A stretch of DNA of 64,000 nucleotides from Paenibacillus agri (GCF_013359945.1 NZ_JABWCS010000214.1:1-64000), one strand, 5' to 3'. Positions 28,705-37,312 are shown, counted from the first letter of the stretch. Made by a program: numbers and translations. Notes: generated from the sequence alone by a model not told the origin.

Positions 28705-29130
28705 TTGTCGAGCGGAAAGGATATGAAATTATTGATAGATTTAGGGTTATTTATGATTCGCGCAGTTATCGGTTTATTGATGATTGGGCATGCAGGAAAA
28801 ATGCTATTTGGGCTGTTCGGTGGTGGAGGATTGTTAAAGACTGCGGACTTTTTTGAATCCATTGGCATCAGACCGGGTGTGTTCATGGCGATAAGTGCAG
28901 GCCTCTTAGAATTGATTGGCGGTTTACTGTTTGCGACTGGTCTTTGGATACAGGTCGGTGCTGTATTGTTGATCATACCGATGGTGGTTGCCATAGCAAA
29001 GTTCCATGGAGCAAATGGAATTTGGGGAGAAAAGAACGGATATGAGTATAATTTAGTATTGATTATAACTCTGGTTGGAATTGCTTTTACTGGAGCTGGT
29101 GAAATTTCTATTGATGCTTTGTTGAAATAA
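28705..29130 (+). CDS. DoxX-family membrane protein
   Basis: The 141-residue protein has four membrane segments. The DoxX signature is visible: DLGLFMIRAVIGLLMIGHAGKMLFGLFGGGGL, then ADFFESIGIRPGVFMAISAGLLELIGGLLFATGL and the FHGANGIWGEKNGYEYNL loop. The family is loosely linked to redox balance and terminal-oxidase-like complexes. It is the last gene of the purine operon, 20 bases after the oxidoreductase. TTG 28705 is preceded by AAAGGA at seven bases; ATG 28723 is an alternative. Confidence 0.82.
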   Translation: MSSGKDMKLLIDLGLFMIRAVIGLLMIGHAGKMLFGLFGGGGLLKTADFFESIGIRPGVFMAISAGLLELIGGLLFATGLWIQVGAVLLIIPMVVAIAKFHGANGIWGEKNGYEYNLVLIITLVGIAFTGAGEISIDALLK

Positions 29131-29220
29131 TCTAATTCTTGTAGCGTTACAATGCATACGAAAGTAAGCACTGCCGTTGGAAGTTTGAAATGCTGTAGCC
29201 TACAAGATTGTATTACTATT

Positions 29221-29252
29221 AGGGTTCGCCGAAATGGCGAACCTATTTTTAT
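29221..29252 (+). terminator. terminator of the purine operon
   Basis: AGGGTTCGCC pairs with GGCGAACCT around GAAAT, then ATTTTTATT. It closes the transcription unit after the DoxX gene. Confidence 0.85.
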
Positions 29253-29363
29253 TGGGAGATAGCCTCCGGCGTATTTTTCAGGTATGTTGTAATCAAAGAA
29301 TGCTCTATCTTGAATGCGATTTCATAACTTATGCACCTTAACTATCGATTGGAGGAAGGCCAA

Positions 29364-30515
29364 GTGAATTTCTCAAAACTGGAAGCGTATTTGAATTCAT
29401 TTTATAAGGAGAAGAATGTCCCTGGTCTGGGGTTTGCGATGTATCACAAGCATCAGCCCGTGTTTGAGCATTATGCCGGGTTTTCTGACGTAGAGAATGG
29501 AGTACGGTTTGGACAGGACACGATTTTTCGGTTGTATTCTGCAACGAAGGTAATCACATGTACGGCACTTCTGCAATTGTATGAGGCAGGGAAGTTCCGG
29601 TTGGATGATCCATTGTCCGCCTATATCCCGGAATACAAGGATATGACCGTACGGCATACACTTAAGGATGGATCGGAGGAGCTGCGGCCGGCACAACAAC
29701 CTATCACCATCGAGCATTTGTTCAGTATGACAGCTGGTATCGATCAACGGGATACGAAGGAGACGCTGCGTATTATTGAAGAATCGAACGGGGAAGGCAA
29801 GACGCTGGATGTGATCAAGGCGTTAGCTAGTGAACCGCTCATTTTCGAACCGGGTTCACGTTTCAAATACGGTGCTTGTCATGAAGTCATTGGGGCCCTG
29901 ATTGAAGTGCTGTCGGGACAAACATTCGGGACCTATCTGCAAAATAATATTTTTGATCTGCTTGGGATGAAGGATACTTCTTTCCAGCTAAAGGATGAGA
30001 AGCGCTTCTGCAAGCTGTACAATCACTTCAATGGGCAGACGCATACACATGAGAGCATAGGTGAACATTTTAATCTGCAGCCAGGCACTGCTTATGAGAA
30101 CGGTGGGGGCGGGTTGTATTCGACCGTTCCGGATTATATTTTGTTTGCCGAAGCGCTATGTAATTATGGTCTGGCCTCGAACGGTGAGCGGATTTTGCGC
30201 AAAGAGACTGTAAACGAGATGAGAACAAGACGTCTGAACCCGCTGGCGCAGCAGGATTTTGCCCAGTTTGGCGGTGTAAGTAAAAGCGGCTATAGTTACG
30301 GTCTTGGTGTACGAACATTGGTCGATCGGGAGGACAACAACTCCCTTAGTTTCAACGGAGAGTTTGGATGGGATGGCGCCCGCGGTTGTTATGTTGTTAT
30401 AGATCCAGAAGCTGAAGTAGCTTTGTTCTACGCACAGCAAGAGAGTGGTTCTCCGTGGTTCCGTTGGCATGGTACCATTCGCAACTACGCTTATGCAAGT
30501 GTGTGGGAAGACTGA
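29364..30515 (+). CDS. serine hydrolase of the beta-lactamase family (class C-like)
   Basis: This 383-residue cytosolic serine hydrolase has a class-C beta-lactamase/esterase fold. The nucleophile motif SATK is S59-K62 (FRLYSATKVIT). The tyrosine motif is YGACHEV where classical enzymes have Y-x-N, and the late Gly-rich motif reads GEFGWDGARGCYVV. No signal peptide is seen, which argues for an esterase or peptidase rather than a secreted resistance enzyme. GTG 29364 follows GGAGG by eight bases; an upstream ATG at 29331 has no ribosome site. Confidence 0.85.
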   Translation: MNFSKLEAYLNSFYKEKNVPGLGFAMYHKHQPVFEHYAGFSDVENGVRFGQDTIFRLYSATKVITCTALLQLYEAGKFRLDDPLSAYIPEYKDMTVRHTLKDGSEELRPAQQPITIEHLFSMTAGIDQRDTKETLRIIEESNGEGKTLDVIKALASEPLIFEPGSRFKYGACHEVIGALIEVLSGQTFGTYLQNNIFDLLGMKDTSFQLKDEKRFCKLYNHFNGQTHTHESIGEHFNLQPGTAYENGGGGLYSTVPDYILFAEALCNYGLASNGERILRKETVNEMRTRRLNPLAQQDFAQFGGVSKSGYSYGLGVRTLVDREDNNSLSFNGEFGWDGARGCYVVIDPEAEVALFYAQQESGSPWFRWHGTIRNYAYASVWED

Positions 30516-31158
30516 GTTTGCTATATAGATAAGGAGCGGGATGAGCGCCTGATCATGCCTAATTCCGCTTCTTGTTGATTGATGTATATCTCCAAAGAGT
30601 TCATTTACCCCGTTGTATCATCCTCTGTCCGCATGCCAGCATATATAAGTTAGCAGTTTGCTTCCAGTTTACGGAATTTAATAGAAGCTTTGGCCCCAAT
30701 AATGTTACTGGCTTGTGCATACGCAAGCGCTCATCCCCCAGCATTTTCAAACCGACTATGATTACAAAAAAAGTTCGGCCTATCATCGTCATCAGTGCTT
30801 GCTTAAAGAACCTGGTTAAATCTTCTTAAGAACATACTCCCTTGAGAAGGTTACAGCGTATTTATGCCATCGAACGGACCGTATATCCGCTATTTTCCAT
30901 AAGAAGTTGTTCTGGGACATGTAGCGGACTCAGATGACGTTATTTCCTACGGAGTAGCGATATTTTAATAGGATCTCTACGCATAAGGTCGCTGGGGTTC
31001 GTTAGCTTCTTAAATGGCTGAATTATAGGTAATAAGGTCGCTGGAGCCAGATCCCTGACGAAGAAAGCACTGATTTTGAGATAGGCCCAAAAACTGAACC
31101 TAATATTTATATAGCGGCAACTCGCATATTTACCATTGAAGCTGCTTCATCGGCGACA
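30516..31158. other. intergenic stretch, no gene recognised
   Basis: A weak hairpin (AAGGAGCGG with CCGCTTCTT, about 30529-30574) could end the hydrolase transcript. ATAAGGTCGCTGG occurs twice (about 30985 and 31031), and a TAGCGGACT word near 30922 partly mirrors GTCCGCTA-type words, so decayed intergenic repeats are likely. Short frames on both strands look like noise. Confidence 0.5.
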
Positions 31159-31165
31159 ATGGGTA

Positions 31166-31194
31166 TTTACTCATCTCTTTTCGTGCGTTATATT
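31166..31194 (+). promoter_or_regulatory. promoter of the XRE-cupin regulator gene
   Basis: TTTACT (31166-31171), 17-base spacer, TATATT (31189-31194). The predicted transcription start is about 31200-31202, which coincides with the first ATG of the frame. Confidence 0.5.
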
Positions 31195-31200
31195 ATACAA

Positions 31201-31797
31201 ATGAACGATATAACGACCGGAACCGTAAAGGAGGAAAAAATCATTCATCCGAACAACATCAATATCAGCATAAGCAAGAATGTGTCCAGAATACGCAAGG
31301 AACGTAAGCTGAGCCTGGATCAGACTGCGGAACTAACGGGGGTAAGCAAGGCGATGCTTGGTCAAATCGAGCGAGGCGAGACGAATCCTACAGTAACTAC
31401 GCTGTGGAAAATTGCCAATGGACTGCATGTGTCCTTTTCGTCGCTGATTAAGGAAGAAGCACCGCTTGTAACAGTGGTATCCAAAAAAAATGCCATTACA
31501 GAGGATGACGGGAATTACCGTGTCCATTCTTTATTTCCCTTCGACTCCAAGAAGCAGTTTGAAATTTATAGTATTGAGCTTGAGCCGGGCTGTTCTCACG
31601 AATCAGAGGCCCATTACGATGGGGTCGAGGAGTATGTGCTGGTCTCTGAGGGGGTATTGGAGCTTTCCATGGAGCGGGAGCAGTACATTATCGAGCCGGA
31701 GATGTCGGTTATGTTTCAGGCGAATAGACCGCATACTTACCGGAATGTGGGGACGTCGACGGTCAAGTTTTTTAATATTATTCATTATCCTAACTAG
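31201..31797 (+). CDS. XRE-family regulator with C-terminal cupin
   Basis: The 198-residue protein has a helix-turn-helix XRE domain (about residues 22-76: NVSRIRKERKLSLDQTAELTGVSKAMLGQIERGE) and a C-terminal cupin (about 120-195: LEPGCSHESEAHYDGVEEYVLVSEGVLEL). Such proteins regulate an adjacent gene in response to a small ligand; here azlCD follows by 33 bases, so export of branched-chain amino acids or analogues is the likely target. The start is unusual. ATG 31201 has no ribosome site and sits at the predicted transcription start. A perfect AAAGGAGG at 31227-31234 precedes in-frame ATC/ATT codons (31240, 31243), not an ATG. Confidence 0.82.
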   Translation: MNDITTGTVKEEKIIHPNNINISISKNVSRIRKERKLSLDQTAELTGVSKAMLGQIERGETNPTVTTLWKIANGLHVSFSSLIKEEAPLVTVVSKKNAITEDDGNYRVHSLFPFDSKKQFEIYSIELEPGCSHESEAHYDGVEEYVLVSEGVLELSMEREQYIIEPEMSVMFQANRPHTYRNVGTSTVKFFNIIHYPN

Positions 31798-31830
31798 GAT
31801 ATGCCGTACGTAAGAAAGAGAGGTGAGAGC

Positions 31831-32568
31831 ATGAGGGAGAATGTTCAATTACAAGGCACTGGAATAGAGTTAGCCGAATCGGAGGACAGCTTCCTTCAAG
31901 GCGTTAAGGATTGCATTCCCACACTGCTAGGGTATTTAAGTATAGGCTTCGCTGCCGGCGTCATTGGTCACACGTCAGGATTGAGCACCGCTGAAATTAC
32001 ATTGATGTCATTACTAATTTATGCAGGCTCGGCACAATTTATTGTGGCCGGGATGATTGCAACTCAAGGCTCGCCCGCAGCGATTATTCTGACTGTATTC
32101 ATAGTAAACCTTCGCCATCTGCTATTGAGTGCAGCCTTGTCGCCATATTTTCGCCAGCTTACCCCGTTAAAAAATATGCTGATTGGAGCCTTGCTGACCG
32201 ACGAAAGCTTTGGGGTTGCGATGAACAAGGCGACGAATCGTCAGCACCTCAGTGAACGATGGATGCATGGGCTTAATGTGACGGCATACATCAACTGGAT
32301 AATCGCCACATTAGCTGGTGCGTACCTGGGCCAGTGGATTGCGAATCCCGAGAAGCTGGGGCTTGATTTTGCCTTGTCTGCGATGTTCATCGGTCTTCTA
32401 GTACTACAACTGGTAAGCCGCAGGAAGCTGCTTAAGGATATAATCGTTGTGCTATGCACAGTCGTTAGCGTAATTGGCGCAAGTTATGTATTATCTCCGA
32501 GCATGGCTGTAATTGTTGCTACGGTTGTAGCAGCTACGATAGGAATGGTGATTGAAAAGTGGAAATAA
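31831..32568 (+). CDS. azlC: AzlC-family branched-chain amino acid exporter subunit
   Basis: This is a 245-residue membrane protein with about seven membrane segments. The family motifs GYLSIGFAAGVIG, SLLIYAGSAQFIVAGMI and VNLRHLLLSAALSPYF are clear, and LTDESFGVA is the usual LTDE motif. AzlC works with AzlD to export branched-chain amino acids and toxic analogues. ATG 31831 follows AGAGGTGA. The azlD start overlaps its 3' end. It probably responds to the XRE-cupin regulator just upstream. Confidence 0.93.
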   Translation: MRENVQLQGTGIELAESEDSFLQGVKDCIPTLLGYLSIGFAAGVIGHTSGLSTAEITLMSLLIYAGSAQFIVAGMIATQGSPAAIILTVFIVNLRHLLLSAALSPYFRQLTPLKNMLIGALLTDESFGVAMNKATNRQHLSERWMHGLNVTAYINWIIATLAGAYLGQWIANPEKLGLDFALSAMFIGLLVLQLVSRRKLLKDIIVVLCTVVSVIGASYVLSPSMAVIVATVVAATIGMVIEKWK

Positions 32569-32885
32569 GATGGGATGTATTTATGATTATTATAGGGGCT
32601 TCCATAGTGACGCTTATTCCCAGGGTACTGCCGATTATGGTGCTTAGCCGTAAGGCTTTGCCGGAATGGCTGATGCGCTGGTTAAGTTATATCCCTGTGG
32701 CAGTTATGGCGGCTCTTGTAGCAGAAGAGCTTTTAATATCTGACGGGAAGTTAGCATTTCAATCAAATAACGTTGAGTTGTGGGCGGCGCTGCCTACTTT
32801 TTTGACGGCCATTTTTACTAAAAGTCTACTAGGGACGGTTGGAGTTGGCATATTAACGGTTATGGTACTGCGGTTCCTGTTTTAG
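32559..32885 (+). CDS. azlD: AzlD-family exporter partner subunit
   Basis: The 108-residue protein has three to four membrane segments and the AzlD pattern IIGASIVTLIPRVLPIMVLSRKALPEWLMRWLSYIPVAVMAALVA. GTG 32559 overlaps the last ten bases of azlC, indicating translational coupling. It pairs with AzlC to form the exporter. Confidence 0.92.
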   Translation: MEIRWDVFMIIIGASIVTLIPRVLPIMVLSRKALPEWLMRWLSYIPVAVMAALVAEELLISDGKLAFQSNNVELWAALPTFLTAIFTKSLLGTVGVGILTVMVLRFLF

Positions 32886-32928
32886 TGATCTGTATGCATA
32901 GCACTTAACTATAAAATAGTTTAAACGC

Positions 32929-32967
32929 AATACAATGGGCATTCATGCCTGTTGTATTTTTCTTTTT
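32929..32967 (+). terminator. terminator of azlCD
   Basis: AATACAA and GGCA pair with TGCC and TTGTATT, followed by TTCTTTTTT. Confidence 0.8.
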
Positions 32968-33063
32968 TACGGACGATCGATCTCGTTGCAGCAGAGGAGA
33001 TATACAGCAAAGAGGGATAACAACGTGTAGATTATTATTTTATAGTATATTTTTATGAGAACA

Positions 33064-33090
33064 GGGAACTTTTTGCATCCTGAAAAGTCT
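33064..33090 (+). promoter_or_regulatory. ECF-type promoter upstream of the first sigma gene
   Basis: GGGAAC (33064-33069) with trailing T-run, then 16 bases, then AGTC (33086-33089). This is close to the AAC-N16-CGTC pattern of ECF promoters and lies 26 bases before the start codon, suggesting autoregulation. Confidence 0.4.
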
Positions 33091-33115
33091 TATTGGGCAA
33101 GAGGTGAGATACATA

Positions 33116-33664
33116 ATGCAAAGTAATGATATGGGATACATGGCCAAATCTAGCTATGCTCCAGCCGTGACGTTGCGGGAAATGATGGAGGAATACGGTT
33201 CGGATGTGTGGAACTATGCGTTCTTCCTGACCCGCAGCCGCGAACAGGCGAATGATATCAGTCAGGAGGTATTTCTGAAGGCGTACCGAAACATCGGGAA
33301 ATTCCGGGGGGACTCTTCGCTCAAAACATGGCTGCTGACGATTACTAGGAACACGGCTTTTAGCTATGGCAAAAGTAACTTTTGGCGCAGATTCATCACA
33401 CTGGATACGAAGCAGCATCTGCCAAACGAAGTCCGTTCTGCAGAGCAGGAAGCGCTGGGCAATGCGTATGCAAATCGGATTTGGGAGATTATCATGGCGC
33501 TTCCGAAGAAGAACAGGGAAGTGCTGGCACTCGATATCCAACATGGATTATCCATTGCTGAAATGGCGAAGCTGCTGGGAGTAGCTGAAGGAACCGTCAA
33601 GTCACGCCTGGCGCGAGCCCGGGATAAGGTGCGGATCGCTATAAAGGAGGAGGAGCAGGAATGA
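33116..33664 (+). CDS. ECF RNA polymerase sigma factor
   Basis: The 182-residue protein contains sigma-70 region 2 (about residues 22-90: NDISQEVFLKAYRNIGKFRGDSSLKTWLLTITRN) and region 4 (about 125-175: LPKKNREVLALDIQHGLSIAEMAKLLGVAEGTVKSRLARAR). It directs RNA polymerase to a small stress regulon. The ATG at 33116 follows AGAGGTGA by eight bases. The stop overlaps the start of the partner gene by four bases (ATGA), the usual sign of a sigma/anti-sigma pair. Confidence 0.92.
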   Translation: MQSNDMGYMAKSSYAPAVTLREMMEEYGSDVWNYAFFLTRSREQANDISQEVFLKAYRNIGKFRGDSSLKTWLLTITRNTAFSYGKSNFWRRFITLDTKQHLPNEVRSAEQEALGNAYANRIWEIIMALPKKNREVLALDIQHGLSIAEMAKLLGVAEGTVKSRLARARDKVRIAIKEEEQE

Positions 33665-34719
33665 AGAGCAAAGCCGACAGTGACATTGTGAAGATTGAAG
33701 ATACACACTGGTACAGAGATGCAGGGAAGAATCCCTTGCGGGAACAGGGCTTTACGCCGGAACTTATGCTACGAATTGAACAGGCGGCAGTACATCGTAA
33801 TCCTCAAGATTTTATTAAATTCAACATAGGCAAAAGTAAAGTGCTGACCGGGCTTGCTGCTGCATTGCTGGTTCTCTTTTTATTATGGCCAAAAGATGGA
33901 ATCCAGCAGGGAGACTTGAACTCGGAATCTACATTAAAGTCCCAGTCAGCCACTGCGTCACAACCGTTCCCATCTCCTGGAGCAACGAAGTATTTGCCTA
34001 CCTTCAATTCAGCTGACTTTGAATTTAATGGAAAGAACTATTTTATGACTCTTCCCCTTGATCGAGACAGGAATGCTTCCTATGCAGCTGATACCCCGGA
34101 AGGGATCCTGTGGTCACCAGCTCCACCGATGAAGAAAAATCAAAAAACAAAGCTTCTGTATCCCACAGAGCCATACACCTTATATCTGAGCTCCAAGGAA
34201 CAGACGGAGTTGTCGCCCTATTCCGCTCGCAAAGTATATACCTTTCCGCTATACGCTGGGGGGGCTCAGGCCTATAACTTTTTGATAGGTATATATGGTT
34301 TTGGAGAGAAGGTATTTTTGGCGACTGGTGCACAAAATGCAAATGAACTTACAGCCTTCCCCTTAAGGATATCTATGCTGAATATGAAGCGAGTGGCGTC
34401 CGGGGGATTGGTTGAACCACAGGAATTATTGACATTAGATACTTCGTCTAACGATGAAAGTAAATCGTTTCTCGCCTTTGATCAACAGCATGAGTCCATT
34501 TTACTTGTGGATATAGCAACCGGGCAGAATGAGAAGGTTAAAGACAGGGTTAGGCTTTATGACTTGAAGTCTCAAACTATGCGCGAATTGGATACCACGA
34601 TCCAAATGGGAAAGGAAGGCTCCGTTGCCATAGCACAATATAAATTAGGTGGGGTGAAACGCTCGGCGGAAATCTTCATGAAAATTGGATGGCAATGGTA
34701 TGCAGACGAAGCTGAGTAA
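33661..34719 (+). CDS. probable membrane anti-sigma factor
   Basis: This 352-residue protein has a ~58-residue N-terminal cytosolic part, one membrane segment (about residues 60-76, VLTGLAAALLVLFLLWP) and a long extracytoplasmic domain. I do not recognise that domain as a named family. The N-terminal part lacks a zinc-binding HxxxCxxC motif. Its role rests on the four-base overlap with the ECF sigma gene and the single-pass layout. The outer domain may be the sensor. Confidence 0.7.
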   Translation: MKSKADSDIVKIEDTHWYRDAGKNPLREQGFTPELMLRIEQAAVHRNPQDFIKFNIGKSKVLTGLAAALLVLFLLWPKDGIQQGDLNSESTLKSQSATASQPFPSPGATKYLPTFNSADFEFNGKNYFMTLPLDRDRNASYAADTPEGILWSPAPPMKKNQKTKLLYPTEPYTLYLSSKEQTELSPYSARKVYTFPLYAGGAQAYNFLIGIYGFGEKVFLATGAQNANELTAFPLRISMLNMKRVASGGLVEPQELLTLDTSSNDESKSFLAFDQQHESILLVDIATGQNEKVKDRVRLYDLKSQTMRELDTTIQMGKEGSVAIAQYKLGGVKRSAEIFMKIGWQWYADEAE

Positions 34720-34802
34720 TAATCCGGCCTGTAGAAAAATTCCTGAGAAAAAGCTATACTTTTCCTAAAGTGTGTTCTTTAGAGAAGAGTGGAGCGGAAT
34801 AA

Positions 34803-35816
34803 ATGAAGAAATTAACGATTGATGATGTGGCCCGGAAAGCGGGAGTTTCGAAAAGTACCGTCTCCCAATTTCTAAATCAGCGTTTTAAATATATGAGTGA
34901 GGCTACTAAAGACCGGATTGCTGCGGTCATTGAGGAGCTGAACTACCAGCCGAACGGGCTGGCCCGCAGTTTGAAGCAGAACCGGACGCACATGGTCGGC
35001 ATTATTGTGGCTAATATCGATTATACACTGTCTATTCACTGCATTCGGGCGATCGAAAGCGAACTCCAGCAGCATGGCATACAGGTGATTATTTGCAATG
35101 CGGACGAAGATGCTGAAAAAGAAGCGAAGTATGTGGAGACACTGCTTGCACGTCAGGTGGACGGACTGATTATTTTCCCGGCAGGGCAGGACGGGTCCGC
35201 TTATGCTCATCTAGTAGATGAAGCCTTCCCGCTTGTCTTTATGGACCGGCTGGTAGAGGGGGTATCCACACAAAGCTTGCTGCTCGACAACGAAATGGCA
35301 GTGAAGCTGGCCGTTGGGGAACTCACGCGCCAGCGGCATGAACGAATTGCCCTGCTGACGTTGCCACTGGGTGAACATTCTATCACGCCCCGCAAGGAGC
35401 GGCTGGGTGGTTACAAGCGAGCAATGGAGGAAGCCGGACTGGAGCTGCGAGAGGAATACATTGTCAGCGCTGCCCGTGAAAATATCTCTGCCGAGCTGGA
35501 GCGTCTTGCAGCACTGCCCCAGCCGCCAACAGCCGTGCTCGCCGCCAATGATATCGTGCTGGCGGAGATTCTGAAATATGCCAACCGGCAGTCTGTTTCC
35601 ATCCCGGACCAGCTTTCGGTTATCGGGATTGATGATGCAGAATTTGCTCACATCTATAATCCGGTCATTACAACGATTTCCCAGCCTGCTTACGAGATGG
35701 GCGTACAGGCTGCCCGGATCATGTTGTCCTGCATAGAAGATAAGGGTGCCAATGTGCCAATTACTTACCGTTTTGTTCCATCTCTGGAGCAAGGGCAGTC
35801 GGTCAAGGCGCTGTGA
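34803..35816 (+). CDS. LacI-family regulator, probable KdgR
   Basis: The 337-residue repressor has an N-terminal LacI helix-turn-helix (KKLTIDDVARKAGVSKSTVSQFLN, residues 2-25), the hinge helix PNGLARSLK and a periplasmic-binding-like effector domain (about 60-330). It faces kdgK and kdgA, the 2-keto-3-deoxygluconate genes. In Bacillus a LacI-family protein (KdgR) controls the equivalent genes, so the same role is inferred. ATG 34803 has GAGCGGAA upstream. A palindrome CTAAAG/CTTTAG near 34766 lies in its own leader. Confidence 0.82.
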   Translation: MKKLTIDDVARKAGVSKSTVSQFLNQRFKYMSEATKDRIAAVIEELNYQPNGLARSLKQNRTHMVGIIVANIDYTLSIHCIRAIESELQQHGIQVIICNADEDAEKEAKYVETLLARQVDGLIIFPAGQDGSAYAHLVDEAFPLVFMDRLVEGVSTQSLLLDNEMAVKLAVGELTRQRHERIALLTLPLGEHSITPRKERLGGYKRAMEEAGLELREEYIVSAARENISAELERLAALPQPPTAVLAANDIVLAEILKYANRQSVSIPDQLSVIGIDDAEFAHIYNPVITTISQPAYEMGVQAARIMLSCIEDKGANVPITYRFVPSLEQGQSVKAL

Positions 35817-35846
35817 ATTGTACGAAACCTTTATAGCTTCATAGGT

Positions 35847-35897
35847 AAAGCAAGCCCTTGTTGCCAGTTACATTGGTTCGGGGGCTTGCTTTTTTTA
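35847..35897 (+). terminator. terminator of the LacI-family gene
   Basis: AAAGCAAGCCC pairs with GGGGCTTGCTTT, followed by T residues. Confidence 0.85.
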
Positions 35898-35976
35898 TAA
35901 TTTTCGGGCTGGTTCACCAGCGTTTATTGAGTTATCTTCTGAAAAATTCGGTTGTGTAATGACATGTATTTCTGAG

Positions 35977-36942
35977 CTATCGGGCGTTAGTCTTCACATT
36001 CTGCCGCATAAACTGCTCCAGCCTCTCGCGGGTCGGGAGTCCGTCCATGTCCCCCGGGGACAACACGGCCAATGCTCCAATGGCGTTGCCTCGCTTCACG
36101 GCTTCAGGGACAGGCAGCTTTTCCAGTAGTCCGCTTATTACACCAACAGCGAACCCATCCCCTGCACCCACGGTATCTATAACCTTATCCACTTTAAAAC
36201 CCTTCACGTACCCTTCTTCTTGTGCCGACTTATAATATGCGCCTTCTGGTCCCAGCTTAATGACGACGAGTGACACATTGCGCGCCAAATAGTAATCGGC
36301 AATCTCTTCGGGTGTATCCAGCCCGGTAAGAATCCGGCCTTCGTTCAGCCCTGGCAGGAACCAGTGACAGCGCGTAGCGAGATCGTTGATTGTGCTAACC
36401 ATCGTTTCTGTATCTGGCCACAGTGACGGGCGCAGATTGGGATCGAGGGACACAGTTCTGCCCTTGCTTTTCATAAAATCCATAGCGTGCACTGAGAATT
36501 CGCGGCAGCTTTGGGACAAAGCAGCTGAAATGCTGGTGGCATGCAGGTGGTCAGCAGCGGCGAAGTAGGACTCATCAAAATCTGTCAGACTGAGCCTGGA
36601 CGCGGCGGAATGTTTGCGGAAATATTCGACTTTGGGATCGCCGGAGATGACCTTGGACTTGATCAGCATTCCTGTGGATTGTTCCTTAGTAACCGAAATA
36701 TGGCTCGTATCTATATTTTCTTTGTTTAACGCATCAGCTATAAAAGTGCCAAAGTTATCTTGACCAAGCTTGGTGACGTACCCGGTTGGATGTTCCAGAC
36801 GGGACAGGCCGACAGCGACATTGCTTTCTGCCCCGGCAAGGCCTTTGGAGAACGAAAATACTTCGTGCAGTGGTCCGGTCTCATTGGCATAGAACATAGC
36901 CATCGGTTCACCGAAAGTGACGGCATTTAGATGTTTAGTCAT
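35977..36942 (-). CDS. kdgK: 2-keto-3-deoxygluconate kinase
   Basis: This PfkB/ribokinase-family enzyme phosphorylates KDG to KDPG. The 321-residue protein has the N-terminal substrate region NAVTFGEPMAMFYANETGPL (residues 5-24), the conserved GLAGAESNVAVGLSRLE, and the C-terminal anion-hole and base motif DTVGAGDGFAVGVISG (about 254-269, catalytic Asp in GAGD). ATG 36942 follows GAGGAGG; an upstream extension of 31 codons is not family-like. It is divergent from kdgA and shares a 370-base control region. Confidence 0.93.
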   Translation of the reverse strand: MTKHLNAVTFGEPMAMFYANETGPLHEVFSFSKGLAGAESNVAVGLSRLEHPTGYVTKLGQDNFGTFIADALNKENIDTSHISVTKEQSTGMLIKSKVISGDPKVEYFRKHSAASRLSLTDFDESYFAAADHLHATSISAALSQSCREFSVHAMDFMKSKGRTVSLDPNLRPSLWPDTETMVSTINDLATRCHWFLPGLNEGRILTGLDTPEEIADYYLARNVSLVVIKLGPEGAYYKSAQEEGYVKGFKVDKVIDTVGAGDGFAVGVISGLLEKLPVPEAVKRGNAIGALAVLSPGDMDGLPTRERLEQFMRQNVKTNAR

Positions 36943-37153
36943 ATACTGCTCCTCCTCGGGGGAAGTGGTAAGTTTCTGCAATAACGATTGATAAATTGAA
37001 ATTATCACATAAATCGGTTTTGTACAATAACTCATTATGTTTAGTCGATTATTTAATAAAGGTATTAGTAATGGGGATTCAATAAAAATCCTTTATTTAT
37101 AGAGTGTTAAACGAGTATTGTAGTGTCTTTCTAGTTTCCATTCAAAAAAATCA

Positions 37154-37182
37154 TTGACTGTTAGCGCTATTATTATTACTAT
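37154..37182 (+). promoter_or_regulatory. kdgA promoter with LacI/CcpA-type operator in the spacer
   Basis: TTGACT (37154-37159), 17-base spacer, TACTAT (37177-37182). The spacer starts with TGTTAGCGCTATTA (37159-37172), whose core TAGCGCTA is a perfect palindrome. It differs from the catabolite-responsive element TGWNANCGNTNWCA at a single position. Binding there by a LacI-family repressor (KdgR or CcpA) would block polymerase. The rest of 36943-37312 is A+T-rich with no gene. Confidence 0.65.
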
Positions 37183-37312
37183 TTCATTAACGAATTCGGA
37201 AAAATATTAGTAAAATTAATAAAATAGTTTATCTAAATGATACTGATTAATTTACTTCTGTAACTGCTGCATTCAGATGCTCTGCTCGCGGAGCAAGGGA
37301 GGGAAGTTCGAG

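Noticed and set aside
29331-29363. Upstream ATG for the serine hydrolase
   Set aside because: No ribosome site precedes it, while GGAGG is correctly placed before GTG 29364.
30601-30792. 63-codon minus-strand frame in the 30516-31158 gap
   Set aside because: It has no ribosome site, no recognisable family and lies in a probably repeat-derived gap.
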